DNA from: Pelagerythrobacter marensis
Lineage (GTDB): Bacteria; Pseudomonadota; Alphaproteobacteria; Sphingomonadales; Sphingomonadaceae
Direction: 5' to 3'
DNA length: 64,000 bases
NCBI RefSeq assembly: GCF_001028625.1
Contig: NZ_CP011805.1
Location: 1,845,001-1,909,000, forward strand
Part shown: positions 17,476 to 26,419 of the stretch, one piece after another
Layout: each line of letters starts with the position of its first letter
How positions within the stretch are numbered: position 1 is the stretch's first letter
The notes under the pieces: generated by a model
Database searches by the model: none
What the model was told of the DNA's origin: nothing
The model's input: the letters and a program-made list of their open reading frames with translations, nothing else
Made by a program: the position numbers and the translations under genes

Positions 17476-18807
17476 GTGATCGAATACAGGTTTTCCAAGT
17501 TTCTTGCCGGTCTTGCCGCCATGAGCCTCGCGACCGCGCCGGTCGCGCTTCAGGCGCAGTCGGCCGTGGCGTCCAATCCGCTCGACATTCCCGACAACGT
17601 GTCGCTGCTGAAACAGAGCGATCCGAACGTGCGCACCGCCACCGCGGTGGTCAACGGATCGGTCATCACCCGGACCGATATCGAACAGCGGCTGGCCCTG
17701 CTGCTGTCGTCGGCCAACCTCCCGCCCGAACAGATGCAGGCGGCCCGTATGCGGATTTTCCGCAATCTGATCGACGAAACGCTTCAGATCCAGGCGGCAG
17801 AGGCGCAGGAAATGCCCGTCACCGATCAGGAAGTTCAGTCCCAGTACGCTGAAATCGCCCGACGCAACGGGCAGGACGCGGCCGGAATGGATCAGGCGCT
17901 GCGGGCCATGGGATCGTCCCCCGCCTCGCTCAAGCGGCAGCTCCGCGCCGAAATCGCCTGGCAGCGCCTGTTGAGCCGCAACGTCGCCCCGTTCGTCAAC
18001 GTTTCGGCGGAAGAGGTGAAGGAAGTTCTGGCCCGGATGGAGGCTGATCGCGGCAAGGAAGAATACCGTCTGGGCGAAATATTCCTGGCCGCCACGCCCG
18101 CGAGCAGCGCCGCGGTGCAGGAAAATGCTCGCCAGATCGTGGAACAGCTTCGCCGCGGGGCCGACTTTTCGGTCTATGCCCGCCAGTTTTCCGAAGCGAC
18201 CACCGCGGCCAATGGTGGCGATCTCGGCTTCGTCCGGCTCGAAACGCTGCCCGCCGAAATGGCGTCCGTCGCCCGCGAAATGCAGCCGGGCCAGCTGGTC
18301 GGACCGTTCGAAATTCCCGGCGGGTTCGAAATTCTCTATCTGATCGACAAGCGGCAGATCGGCATGGCCAATCCGCGCAATGCGATCCTCAGCCTAAAGC
18401 AGATTTCGATCAGCTTCCCGCCCAATTCCACCGACGCGCAGGCAAGCGCGCGGGTCGAACAGTTCGCCGCCGCGATCCAGGGCATGCGCGGCTGCGGCGA
18501 TGCAGAACGTGTCGCGGCGGAAATCGATGCCGAGGTGGTGACCAACAACGGGATGCGCGTCGCGCAGTTGCCCGAACCGTTGCAGCCCGCAATCCTCGAA
18601 CTCCAGGTCGGGCAGGCGACACCGCCGTTCGGATCGATCGAGGAAGGCGTGCGCGTTCTGCTGCTGTGCGGACGCGACGATCCGCAGGCGGAAGGTGGCC
18701 CCACTTTCGATCGGGTCATGTCCCAGATCGAAGACGACCGCATTGCCAAGCGCGCGCAAAGCTATCTGCGCGACCTGCGCAACGACGCCTACATCGAATA
18801 CAATTGA
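17476..18807 (+). CDS. surA: SurA-like periplasmic peptidyl-prolyl isomerase/chaperone
   Basis: The 443-residue secreted protein has a signal peptide ending ...PVALQAQSA. The N-terminal chaperone domain (about 45-185) contains NGSVITRTDIEQRLALLL and FRNLIDETLQIQAAE. One clear parvulin domain follows (about 195-290: YRLGEIFLAA...GADFSVYARQFSEA...NGGDLGFVRLETLP), with a second, more degenerate parvulin-like segment after it. SurA escorts outer membrane proteins to BAM and is needed for LptD folding, which fits its place after lptD. The start is a GTG at 17476 or a TTG at 17470, since no suitable ATG is placed before the signal peptide. Its TGA overlaps the pdxA TTG start. Confidence 0.92.
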   Translation: MIEYRFSKFLAGLAAMSLATAPVALQAQSAVASNPLDIPDNVSLLKQSDPNVRTATAVVNGSVITRTDIEQRLALLLSSANLPPEQMQAARMRIFRNLIDETLQIQAAEAQEMPVTDQEVQSQYAEIARRNGQDAAGMDQALRAMGSSPASLKRQLRAEIAWQRLLSRNVAPFVNVSAEEVKEVLARMEADRGKEEYRLGEIFLAATPASSAAVQENARQIVEQLRRGADFSVYARQFSEATTAANGGDLGFVRLETLPAEMASVAREMQPGQLVGPFEIPGGFEILYLIDKRQIGMANPRNAILSLKQISISFPPNSTDAQASARVEQFAAAIQGMRGCGDAERVAAEIDAEVVTNNGMRVAQLPEPLQPAILELQVGQATPPFGSIEEGVRVLLLCGRDDPQAEGGPTFDRVMSQIEDDRIAKRAQSYLRDLRNDAYIEYN

Positions 18808-19823
18808 GCGTCGCGTCGCCCGGTCCACTCTCCGGCCCGCTGGCGATCTCGCTCGGCGATCCGGCAGGGATCGGGCCCGAGCTGATTGCGGAAGCATGGT
18901 CGCGCCGCGATAGCGAGCGGCTGCCCCCTTTCGCCGTGATTGGCGGAGCGGAGATTCTACGCGCCGCGGCACGCTCTCGCGGGATCGAGCTTCCGGTGAA
19001 AGCCATCGCCAGCCTCGATGCCGCGGGCGATGCCTTTGCCGCCGCCCTCCCCGTGCTGGACCTGCAAGACGGCGCATGGTCCCCCGGTGCCCCGTCGCGC
19101 GAAGGCGCGGAACTGGCGATGGGTTCGCTGGCAGAGGCAACCCGGCGCACCGTTCGGGGTGAGGCCGCCGCGCTGGTCACTGGCCCTGTCGCCAAGGCCC
19201 GTCTGGCCGAAGTCGGCTTCGACCACCCCGGCCAGACCGAATATGTCGCCACCGCCTGCGGGATCGCGTCCGGCGATGCGGTGATGATGCTCGCCGGCCC
19301 CCGCCTGCGTGCGGTGCCGCTGACCGTTCATGTCGCGCTGGCTCAGGTGCCCACCCTGCTGACGCGGGATCTGATCGTGCGCCGTGCACGGATCGTGGCG
19401 ACGGCGCTGCAAAGCGATTTCGGCGTTTCGCGTCCGCGCCTCGCCATAGCCGGCCTCAATCCCCATGCCGGTGAAGACGGGCGGTTCGGTGATGAGGAGC
19501 AGCGCATCATCGCCCCCGCCGTGGCCCTGCTGCGCGAAGAAGGAATCGACGCCGCCGGCCCGTTCCCGCCCGATGCCATGTTCACCGCACGGGCGCGCGA
19601 GCAGTACGATGCCGCGCTGTGCATGTTTCACGATCAGGCGCTGATCCCGCTCAAGACGCTGGATTTCGATGAGGGCGTGAATGTCACCCTGGGCCTCCCG
19701 CTGGTCCGCACCAGCCCCGATCATGGCACGGCTTTCGACATTGCGGGCAAGGGGCTGGCCGATCCCGGCGCAATGATCGCGGCCATCCGCATGGCCGGCG
19801 ATTGCGCAGCGCGCCGGGGATGA
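18804..19823 (+). CDS. pdxA: 4-hydroxythreonine-4-phosphate dehydrogenase
   Basis: The 339-residue NAD-dependent enzyme of pyridoxal phosphate synthesis has LAISLGDPAGIGPELIAEAW at the N-terminus, LVTGPVAKARLAEVGFDHPGQTEY, and AMFTARAREQYDAALCMFHDQALIP. It also has VNVTLGLPLVRTSPDHGTAFDIAGKG with the metal-binding His residues. The start is a TTG at 18804 that overlaps the surA stop (TTGA), so translation is coupled. No ATG lies in a suitable place. The order surA-pdxA-rsmA is conserved widely in proteobacteria. Confidence 0.95.
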   Translation: MSVASPGPLSGPLAISLGDPAGIGPELIAEAWSRRDSERLPPFAVIGGAEILRAAARSRGIELPVKAIASLDAAGDAFAAALPVLDLQDGAWSPGAPSREGAELAMGSLAEATRRTVRGEAAALVTGPVAKARLAEVGFDHPGQTEYVATACGIASGDAVMMLAGPRLRAVPLTVHVALAQVPTLLTRDLIVRRARIVATALQSDFGVSRPRLAIAGLNPHAGEDGRFGDEEQRIIAPAVALLREEGIDAAGPFPPDAMFTARAREQYDAALCMFHDQALIPLKTLDFDEGVNVTLGLPLVRTSPDHGTAFDIAGKGLADPGAMIAAIRMAGDCAARRG

Positions 19824-20641
19824 GCGTCACCCTCCCCCCCTTGCGCGAGGTGATCGCCCGGCACGGCCTCAACGCTTCCAAAGCGCTGGGACAGAACTTC
19901 CTGTTCGACGCACAACTGCTCGACCGGATCGCCGCAATTCCCGGCGATTTGCAGGGCAAGGCCGTGCTGGAGATCGGGCCCGGCCCCGGCGGGCTGACGC
20001 GCGCCCTGCTCAAGGCCGGGGCGCGGGTGACGGCGATCGAGATGGACCGCCGCTGCCTGCCCGCACTTGCCGAACTGGATCTGGCCTATCCGGGTCAGCT
20101 GCGGGTGATCGAAGGCGATGCCATGCGGATCGACCACGACGCGGAAATGGGCGAACCTTACGCGGTGGTTGCCAACTTGCCCTATAACGTCGGCACCGCA
20201 TTGCTGGTGCGCTGGCTGGGCGGCGCGACATGGCCTCCACGGTGGACCAGCCTGACGCTGATGTTCCAGCAGGAAGTGGCGCAGCGCATCGTCGCAGGGC
20301 CGGGCACCGGCGCCTATGGCCGGCTGGCAGTACTGGCGCAGTGGCGCAGCGCCGCCAGGCTGGCGATGAAGGTGCATCGCAGCGCCTTCACCCCGCCGCC
20401 CAAGGTGATGAGCGCGATCGTCCATATCGAACCCGGAACAATGCCCGATGGGGTTGCGCCGCGAACGCTGGAACGGGTGACAGAAGCCGCCTTCGGCCAG
20501 CGGCGCAAGATGCTGCGGCAGAGCCTGAAGGGCCTGCCGGGCGCGCTCGACGCGCTGGCCGCCACCGGGATCGATTCGCAACGACGGGCGGAAACGCTAG
20601 ACGTTGCGGATTTCGTAGCGGTTGCCCGCGCGCTCGGCTGA
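19820..20641 (+). CDS. rsmA: 16S rRNA (adenine1518/1519-N6)-dimethyltransferase
   Basis: The 273-residue SAM-dependent methyltransferase has KALGQNFLFDAQLLDRI, the SAM-binding loop VLEIGPGPGGLTRALLKAG, and catalytic NLPYNVGTALLVRWL (N-L-P-Y). The C-terminal KVMSAIVHIEP...FGQRRKMLRQSLK belongs to the KsgA family. It dimethylates two adenines in helix 45 late in small-subunit assembly. The ATG overlaps the pdxA stop (ATGA). It is the last gene of this plus-strand run and is followed by two strong hairpins. Confidence 0.97.
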   Translation: MSVTLPPLREVIARHGLNASKALGQNFLFDAQLLDRIAAIPGDLQGKAVLEIGPGPGGLTRALLKAGARVTAIEMDRRCLPALAELDLAYPGQLRVIEGDAMRIDHDAEMGEPYAVVANLPYNVGTALLVRWLGGATWPPRWTSLTLMFQQEVAQRIVAGPGTGAYGRLAVLAQWRSAARLAMKVHRSAFTPPPKVMSAIVHIEPGTMPDGVAPRTLERVTEAAFGQRRKMLRQSLKGLPGALDALAATGIDSQRRAETLDVADFVAVARALG

Positions 20642-20650
20642 TGGCCGGCC

Positions 20651-20684
20651 CCGCCGCGGACCGCCCGGAGGGCATCCGCGGCGG
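20651..20684. terminator. Hairpin downstream of rsmA
   Basis: A perfect 10-bp stem, CCGCCGCGGA (20651-20660) with TCCGCGGCGG (20675-20684), with a 14-base loop lies ten bases after the rsmA stop. It has no U-run, so it is more likely a Rho-assisted or RNA-protecting 3' end. It stands between the convergent rsmA and OmpA-family genes. Confidence 0.5.
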
Positions 20685-20734
20685 AAGACCCGGCGTGCAT
20701 CAGAAGTCCGAGTAACTCGCCGGCAATCTGGTGA

Positions 20735-20764
20735 CGCGGGGCAGGCCTGTACCGCCGCCCCGCG
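20735..20764. terminator. Hairpin downstream of the OmpA-family gene
   Basis: An 8-bp perfect stem, CGCGGGGC (20735-20742) with GCCCCGCG (20757-20764), lies immediately beyond the stop codon of the minus-strand OmpA-family gene. Together with the hairpin at 20651-20684 it insulates the convergent gene ends. There is no T tract on either side. Confidence 0.45.
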
Positions 20765-20770
20765 CGCCGG

Positions 20771-21649
20771 TCAGAGGCCTTCCACGCTCTTGCTGACGAG
20801 GATATTCACTGCGACGCGGCGGTTCTGCGCCTTGCCTTCCGGCGTCATGTTATCCGCCAGCGGATCGGCTTCGGCCATCCCGGTCGGGGTCAACATGCGA
20901 TAGGGTGCCCAGCCGCAGGCCTGCTGCAGATAGTTGACCACGCGGCTGGCCCGCTTCTCGCTGAGCTGCTGGTTGAATTCCTGGCTTCCGGTCGAATCGG
21001 TGTAGCCGACGACCAGCATCAGGGCGTTCTCGGTCGCTTCGGCCTGAGCGGCGGTGGCGCAAAGATCGGCCTTCGCCTGTTCGGACAGAACGGCCTTGCC
21101 CACATCGAAATGCACGTTGGCCGTGCCCCTGATGTTGTATTTGTCGATATCGCCCATGCGGCCGCGCAGCGCCTCGGTCGCCGCAGTCTGCTCGGCAAAA
21201 CCCTGCGCGGTGCCGTTGCGGATCATCGAGGCGATACGAAGATCCTTGTCCTTGAGGTCGATCCGGCTGGCAATCAGGCCGCCGCCCCATTCCACGGTTT
21301 CCACCGATACCGGCAAACCGTTGAGCAGCGCGTCGGCGGCAAGGGTATCGCGGTCGAGGCCCAGGAAACCGCCGCGAGCCCTGATTTCGGTGGCCTGCCC
21401 CACCGCGACAACGGTGTAGGTGCCGTCCTCACCCGTGACCTGCAACCTGTCGCCATCGCGCGCGGAGATGACGCCTTCGATCTCCGGCCCTTCGGGAAGG
21501 TCCGTCAGATCGGCTGGAAGCGAGCCGTAGACGGTCGTTTCGTACTGGTCCTGCGCCGCCTGCTGCTGCGCGTAGGCGCCGCCCGAAACCGACACCGAAA
21601 GCATCGCCAACAGGAACAGCCCCTTCGGCTTTCTGGAAATGAAACTCAT
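20771..21649 (-). CDS. OmpA-family protein with an N-terminal beta-rich domain
   Basis: The 292-residue exported protein has a signal peptide ending ...GGAYAQQQA. A beta-rich region follows (about 45-150) with two similar OB-like repeats, GPEIEGVISARDGDRLQVTGEDGTYTVV and LNGLPVSVETVEWGGGLIASRIDL (DUF5666-like by appearance). A C-terminal OmpA peptidoglycan-binding domain covers about 180-290, with ANVHFDVGKAVLSEQAK, LVVGYTDSTGSQEFNQQLSEKRASRV and the conserved NRRVAVNI. It probably anchors something to the cell wall. The start at 21649 has a strong AAGGAG upstream. The N-terminal half is not a beta-barrel, so this is not classic OmpA. Confidence 0.87.
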   Translation of the reverse strand: MSFISRKPKGLFLLAMLSVSVSGGAYAQQQAAQDQYETTVYGSLPADLTDLPEGPEIEGVISARDGDRLQVTGEDGTYTVVAVGQATEIRARGGFLGLDRDTLAADALLNGLPVSVETVEWGGGLIASRIDLKDKDLRIASMIRNGTAQGFAEQTAATEALRGRMGDIDKYNIRGTANVHFDVGKAVLSEQAKADLCATAAQAEATENALMLVVGYTDSTGSQEFNQQLSEKRASRVVNYLQQACGWAPYRMLTPTGMAEADPLADNMTPEGKAQNRRVAVNILVSKSVEGL

Positions 21650-21882
21650 TGCATTACTCCTTCGATCTGCATCAGCCGGCCCTGGGTGACCGGCTGTTGA
21701 GACCCCCCACCTTGTTCGCTGCATGTCGCGCGGCGCACACCCGCACCGTTCGACATCGCGACGGCACGGCTGTTCAGAATAACCTTTCGGACCGGTGAAC
21801 GCTCCCGGTCCGTCGTGCCCAGTGCGGTCGGCCCGCGCGCGAGTTGCGATGAACCGAACCGCCGGGGTGGCGCCGGCAACCG

Positions 21883-23982
21883 CTACCCCTGCTTCGCCAC
21901 CGCGCGCCATTCGTGCAGCAGCGGCTCGGTATAGCCGCTCGGCTGATCTACTCCCCTGAACACGAGATCGCAGGCAGCGCGGAAGGCCGGGCCGTCCTCG
22001 TTCCCGGCAAGCGGCACGTAAGATGGATCGCCCGCATTCTGCTGGTCCACTTTCGCGGCCATGCGGCGCAAGCTGTCCATCACCTGATCGCGCGTGCAGA
22101 CGCCGTGGAGCAGCCAGTTGGCCATGTGCTGGCTGGAAATGCGCAAGGTCGCACGGTCTTCCATCAGCCCGACATCGTGAATGTCGGGGACCTTGGAACA
22201 GCCGACCCCGTGATCGATCCAGCGCACGACATAACCGAGCAGGCCCTGGGCGTTGTTGTCCAGTTCTTCGCGCACTTCGTCTTCCGGCCAGTTCGTCCCA
22301 TCGGCCAGCGGGATCGCCAACAGCGCATCCAGCCCCGGCGCCGCGCCCAGTTCGCTCTGCCGGGCAAAAACGTCCAGCCGGTGATAGTGCAGCGCGTGCA
22401 GCGTGGCGGCGGTCGGACTGGGGACCCAGGCGGTGTTCGCGCCAGCCTGCAGATGGCCGATCTTCTGTTCCATCATATCGGCCATCATATCGGGCGCGGC
22501 CCACATGCCCTTGCCGATCTGCGCCTTGCCCGACAGTCCGCAGGCAAGACCGATCGCGACATTGCGCCTTTCATAGGCGTCGAGCCAGGTGCTGGTCTTC
22601 ATCGCGCCCTTGCGGATCATCGGCCCGGCCTGCATCGACGTGTGGATTTCATCGCCCGTGCGATCGAGGAATCCGGTATTGATGAACGCGATCCGGTCCT
22701 TCACCGCGTGAATGCAGGCGGCGAGATTGGCGCTGGTGCGCCGTTCCTCGTCCATCACGCCGACCTTGATCGTATGGCGGTCGAGGCCCAGCAAATCCTC
22801 TACTGCATCGAACAGGTCGTTGGTGAAGCTGCATTCCTCGTCGCCGTGCATCTTGGGCTTCACGATATAGATGCTGCCCGCACGGCTGTTGCGGAACCGC
22901 GAATGCCCGCCAGTGTCGAGCGCGCCGATCGCGGCGGTGAACACCGCATCCATGATCCCTTCGGGGATTTCCGCCCCATCGGGCAGCACGATCGCCGGGT
23001 TGGTCATCAAATGGCCGACATTGCGAACGAACAGCAGGCTGCGCCCCGGTAGCGTGCGTTCGCTGCCGTCGGGGGCGGTGTAAGGCACATCGTCGGACAA
23101 CGCGCGGGTCACACTGCGCCCGCCCTTTTCGAACGTCTCGTTCAGATCGCCGCGAATGACGCCCAGCCAGTTGCGATAGGCCAGCGCCTTGTCCTCGCCA
23201 TCGACGGCGGCAACCGAATCCTCGCAATCGCAGATCGTCGTCAGCGCGGATTCCAGGACGACATCGGCGATCCCTGCCGGATCGTCCTTGCCCACCGGAT
23301 GATCGCGGTCGATCACCACCTCGATATGCAGGCCGTTGTTCACGAACAGCGGGCCGCGCGCGGTCCGCCCGGCGAACTGCGCCGGATCGGCCAGCGCGAT
23401 GTCACCTGAAAGGTCGGACACATCGGCCCACGAACCCGAAGCGAGCGGCACCGTATCATCGAGGAACCGGCGAGCGCGGGCAATCACCGCCGCGCCGCGA
23501 TCCGCATCGTAACCGCCCGGCCGCGCGGCGGGCGCGTCGAGCGCATCGGTGCCGTAGAACGCATCATAGAGGCTGCCCCAGCGCGCGTTTGCAGCGTTGA
23601 GCAGGAAACGCGCGTTGAGCACGGGCACCACCAGCTGAGGGCCGGCCATCGTGGCGATTTCCGCATCGACATTGCGCGTGCCGATGGCGAACGGTTCAGG
23701 CTCCGCAACGAGATAGCCGATTTCTTCCAGAAACGCGCGATAGGCGCCGGCATCGTGGCTCCCCCCCTTGTGCTCCCGATGCCATGCGTCGATTCTGGCC
23801 TGCAGATCCTCGCGCTTCTGCAGGAGCACGCGGTTACGCGGGGCGAAGCGCGCCACGAGGTTGGCAAATCCGCGCCAGAAAGCGTCGATGTCCTGCCCCA
23901 GCACGGGGAGGACATCGTCCTCCAGCAGCTCCGCAAGCGCGGGGTGAACCTGCAATCCGGCGCGTTCGATCTTGTCGTTCAT
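21883..23982 (-). CDS. glcB: Malate synthase G
   Basis: The 699-residue enzyme condenses acetyl-CoA and glyoxylate to malate in the glyoxylate route. Length and order match isoform G: NDKIERAGLQVHPALAELLEDDVLP at the start, then the inserted domain, TICDCEDSVAAVDGEDK with the metal-binding acidic residues, the GRSLLFVRNVGHLMTNPAI region, KVGVMDEERRTSANLAACI, and GKGMWAAPDMMADMMEQKIGH near the C-terminal plug. No isocitrate lyase or glc operon is adjacent, so it may serve glycolate or purine-derived glyoxylate as well as acetate growth. Confidence 0.97.
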   Translation of the reverse strand: MNDKIERAGLQVHPALAELLEDDVLPVLGQDIDAFWRGFANLVARFAPRNRVLLQKREDLQARIDAWHREHKGGSHDAGAYRAFLEEIGYLVAEPEPFAIGTRNVDAEIATMAGPQLVVPVLNARFLLNAANARWGSLYDAFYGTDALDAPAARPGGYDADRGAAVIARARRFLDDTVPLASGSWADVSDLSGDIALADPAQFAGRTARGPLFVNNGLHIEVVIDRDHPVGKDDPAGIADVVLESALTTICDCEDSVAAVDGEDKALAYRNWLGVIRGDLNETFEKGGRSVTRALSDDVPYTAPDGSERTLPGRSLLFVRNVGHLMTNPAIVLPDGAEIPEGIMDAVFTAAIGALDTGGHSRFRNSRAGSIYIVKPKMHGDEECSFTNDLFDAVEDLLGLDRHTIKVGVMDEERRTSANLAACIHAVKDRIAFINTGFLDRTGDEIHTSMQAGPMIRKGAMKTSTWLDAYERRNVAIGLACGLSGKAQIGKGMWAAPDMMADMMEQKIGHLQAGANTAWVPSPTAATLHALHYHRLDVFARQSELGAAPGLDALLAIPLADGTNWPEDEVREELDNNAQGLLGYVVRWIDHGVGCSKVPDIHDVGLMEDRATLRISSQHMANWLLHGVCTRDQVMDSLRRMAAKVDQQNAGDPSYVPLAGNEDGPAFRAACDLVFRGVDQPSGYTEPLLHEWRAVAKQG

Positions 23983-24136
23983 TGGTCCTCACTCGTTGCT
24001 GGCTGCACGAACACTACGTGCGCGATTGTGGCATTATCCCGGGGAGGAGGACAGCCGCGCTATGGCCAAGCCAGCGGCGGATTGCAACGGGAACGGGCTT
24101 GGACTGGCGCCCCCGCCGGGCTAGACCGGGTTACGA

Positions 24137-25345
24137 ATGAAACCGGATCTGGACACCACCGCCGTGCTCGACGCGATCGACGCCCCCGCCATGCTGGCGC
24201 AAGTGCAGGCGTGGAGTGCGATCAACACGGGGACCGCCAACCTGGAAGGGCTGGCGCGCCAGGCCGATGCCCTGGCCGAAGCGTTCGCCGTGCTTCCGGG
24301 GGAGATCGAAATGATCGACCCTGCGCCGGTGACCGCGATCGCGGCCGACGGGGCGGAGGTGGAGCGGCAATTCGGCCGGCATCTCGTCCTGCGGGTGCGC
24401 CCCGATGCGCCGCGCCGCCTGCTGCTGACCGGACACATGGATACCGTCTTCCCCCTCGACCATCCGTTTCAGGACCAGCGCTGGCTGGACGACGAAACGC
24501 TGAACGGCCCCGGCCTTGCCGACATGAAGGGCGGGATCGCGGTCATGCTCCATGCCCTGAAGGCGTTCGAGGCGAACGATGCGGCCCCGCATCTCGGCTA
24601 CGACGTGATGATCAATTCGGACGAGGAAACCGGATCGCTGGCCTCGGCCCCGCTGATCGAGCAACTGGCACAAGGCAAATATGCCGCGCTGACGTACGAA
24701 CCATCGGCCCTGCCCGACGGCACGCTCGCCCACGCGCGGGGCGGCAGCGGCAATTACTCGCTGACGATCACGGGCAAATCCGCCCACGCGGGGCGCAACC
24801 CGGAAGATGGGCGCAATGCCATCGTCGCCGCCGCCGCGCTGACGATGGGGCTGAAGCGGCTCCAGGACGGGGACTGCCCGGTCAATCCGGCACGGATCGA
24901 AGGGGGCTCCGCCAACAACGTCGTGCCCGATCACGCGGTTCTGCGGTTCAATATCCGCCCCAAGAGCCCCGATGCCGCCGAACGGTTCGAACGCGGGCTG
25001 GCCGAACTGGTGGGCGAGGTGCAGCAGGCGCACGACGTCGCGATCCATCGCCACGGCGGGATCACGCGCCCGCCCAAGCCGGTCGATCGCCGGGCCCAGA
25101 AGCTGTTCGACCTCGTCCATGAATGCGGCGTCTCGCTGGGGCAGGACATCGGCTGGAAATCCACCGGCGGCGTTTGCGACGGCAACAATATCGCCGCCAC
25201 CGGGGTCCCCGTGGTCGACACGATGGGGGTGCGCGGCGGCGCGATCCATTCGCCGGATGAATTTCTTATCGTTCCCTCGCTCGCCGAACGCGCCGCTCTC
25301 AGCGCGCTGGTGCTGGGCAGGCTTGCCACTGGAGATCCCGTTTGA
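24137..25345 (+). CDS. M20 family metallohydrolase linked to arginine succinyltransferase genes
   Basis: The 402-residue cytoplasmic di-zinc hydrolase has the M20 ligands visible: His100 in LLTGHMDTVFP, Asp129 in GPGLADMKGG, Glu163/Glu164 in NSDEETGS, an acidic residue at 188, and the last His in GGAIHSPDEF. The dimerisation domain holds GKSAHAGRNPEDGRNAI. It resembles carboxypeptidase G2/ArgE-type enzymes, which remove acyl or amino acid groups. The stop overlaps the astA TTG start (TTGA), so it is co-translated with arginine catabolism genes. A role as N-succinyl-amino-acid desuccinylase, replacing AstE, is plausible but inferred. Confidence 0.88.
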   Translation: MKPDLDTTAVLDAIDAPAMLAQVQAWSAINTGTANLEGLARQADALAEAFAVLPGEIEMIDPAPVTAIAADGAEVERQFGRHLVLRVRPDAPRRLLLTGHMDTVFPLDHPFQDQRWLDDETLNGPGLADMKGGIAVMLHALKAFEANDAAPHLGYDVMINSDEETGSLASAPLIEQLAQGKYAALTYEPSALPDGTLAHARGGSGNYSLTITGKSAHAGRNPEDGRNAIVAAAALTMGLKRLQDGDCPVNPARIEGGSANNVVPDHAVLRFNIRPKSPDAAERFERGLAELVGEVQQAHDVAIHRHGGITRPPKPVDRRAQKLFDLVHECGVSLGQDIGWKSTGGVCDGNNIAATGVPVVDTMGVRGGAIHSPDEFLIVPSLAERAALSALVLGRLATGDPV

Positions 25346-26358
25346 CTTTCGCCCTGCGCGCCGCGCGCACCGACGACCTCGAACCCATTTACGAAATGGC
25401 CAAGCTGACGGGCGGCGGGTTCACCAACCTGCCCCCCGACCGCGATGCGCTGACGGCCAAACTGGCACGCGCCGATGCCGCCTTCGCCCGGCGTGAAGAC
25501 GAGCTGGGCGACGATCAATTCGTGCTGGTGCTGGAAAATACCGCAAGCGGCGAAGTGCGCGGAACGTGCCAGCTGTTCACCCAGGTCGGGCAGCAATGGC
25601 CGTTCTATTCCTATCGTCTGACCACACTGACCCAGCATTCGCAGGAACTGGACCGCACGGTCCGGGCCGAACTGCTCAGCCTCGTCACCGATCTGGAAGG
25701 GTGCAGCGAAGTTGGCGGCCTGTTCCTGCATCCGGGCGAGCGTGCCGGCGGGCTGGGCCTGCTGCTCGCGCGCAGCCGGTATCTGTTCATCGCCATGCAT
25801 CGCCGGCGCTTTGCCGATCGCGTACTGGCCGAATTGCGCGGGATTATCGACGAACGCGGCGGTTCCCCCTTCTGGGACGGGGTGGCCGGGCGCTTCTTCG
25901 GCATGAGCTTTCAGGAAGCCGATTATTTCAACGCGATCAACGGCAACCAGTTCATCGCCGACCTGATGCCCAAGCACCCGGTCTATATCGCCATGCTGGA
26001 CGATGATGCGCGCAGCGTAATCGGCCTGCCGCACCCATCGGGCCGGGCGGCGATGAAGATGCTGGAGAACGAAGGCTTCGCCTACGAAGGGTATCTCGAC
26101 ATATTCGACGGCGGACCGACGATGACGGCGCGAACCGACCGGGTGAAAAGCGTCGCCGCTGCAAAGCCGCTGGAAATCGAACGCTGCGATCTCGATTATG
26201 GCGAACGTGCGATCGTCGCGACCGGCGAACTCGAAGGGTTCCGGGCCGCATACGGGATGCGCGAAATCACGCCCGAAGGCACAGTGGCAATCGACCAGGC
26301 GGCGGCAGGCGCCCTGAAGGTTGCGCCCGGCGACGTGATCTGGAGCGTGGCGCGGTGA
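25342..26358 (+). CDS. astA: Arginine N-succinyltransferase
   Basis: This is the first enzyme of the arginine succinyltransferase pathway, making N2-succinylarginine from arginine and succinyl-CoA. The 338-residue protein has the GNAT-like AstA pattern FALRAARTDDLEPIYEMAK, GGGFTNLPPDRDAL, EVGGLFLHPGERAGGLGLLLARSRYLF, FWDGVAGRFFGMSF and PKHPVYIAML. Its TTG start overlaps the M20 hydrolase stop. It is followed 61 bases later by astB. A single astA is present, not the AruF/AruG two-subunit version. Confidence 0.95.
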   Translation: MTFALRAARTDDLEPIYEMAKLTGGGFTNLPPDRDALTAKLARADAAFARREDELGDDQFVLVLENTASGEVRGTCQLFTQVGQQWPFYSYRLTTLTQHSQELDRTVRAELLSLVTDLEGCSEVGGLFLHPGERAGGLGLLLARSRYLFIAMHRRRFADRVLAELRGIIDERGGSPFWDGVAGRFFGMSFQEADYFNAINGNQFIADLMPKHPVYIAMLDDDARSVIGLPHPSGRAAMKMLENEGFAYEGYLDIFDGGPTMTARTDRVKSVAAAKPLEIERCDLDYGERAIVATGELEGFRAAYGMREITPEGTVAIDQAAAGALKVAPGDVIWSVAR

Positions 26359-26419
26359 ACCGGCATTGCCGCCCGCCCCGGCCGGCACCAGGAACGCGAA
26401 GATCGAAGGACAAGCCGCG

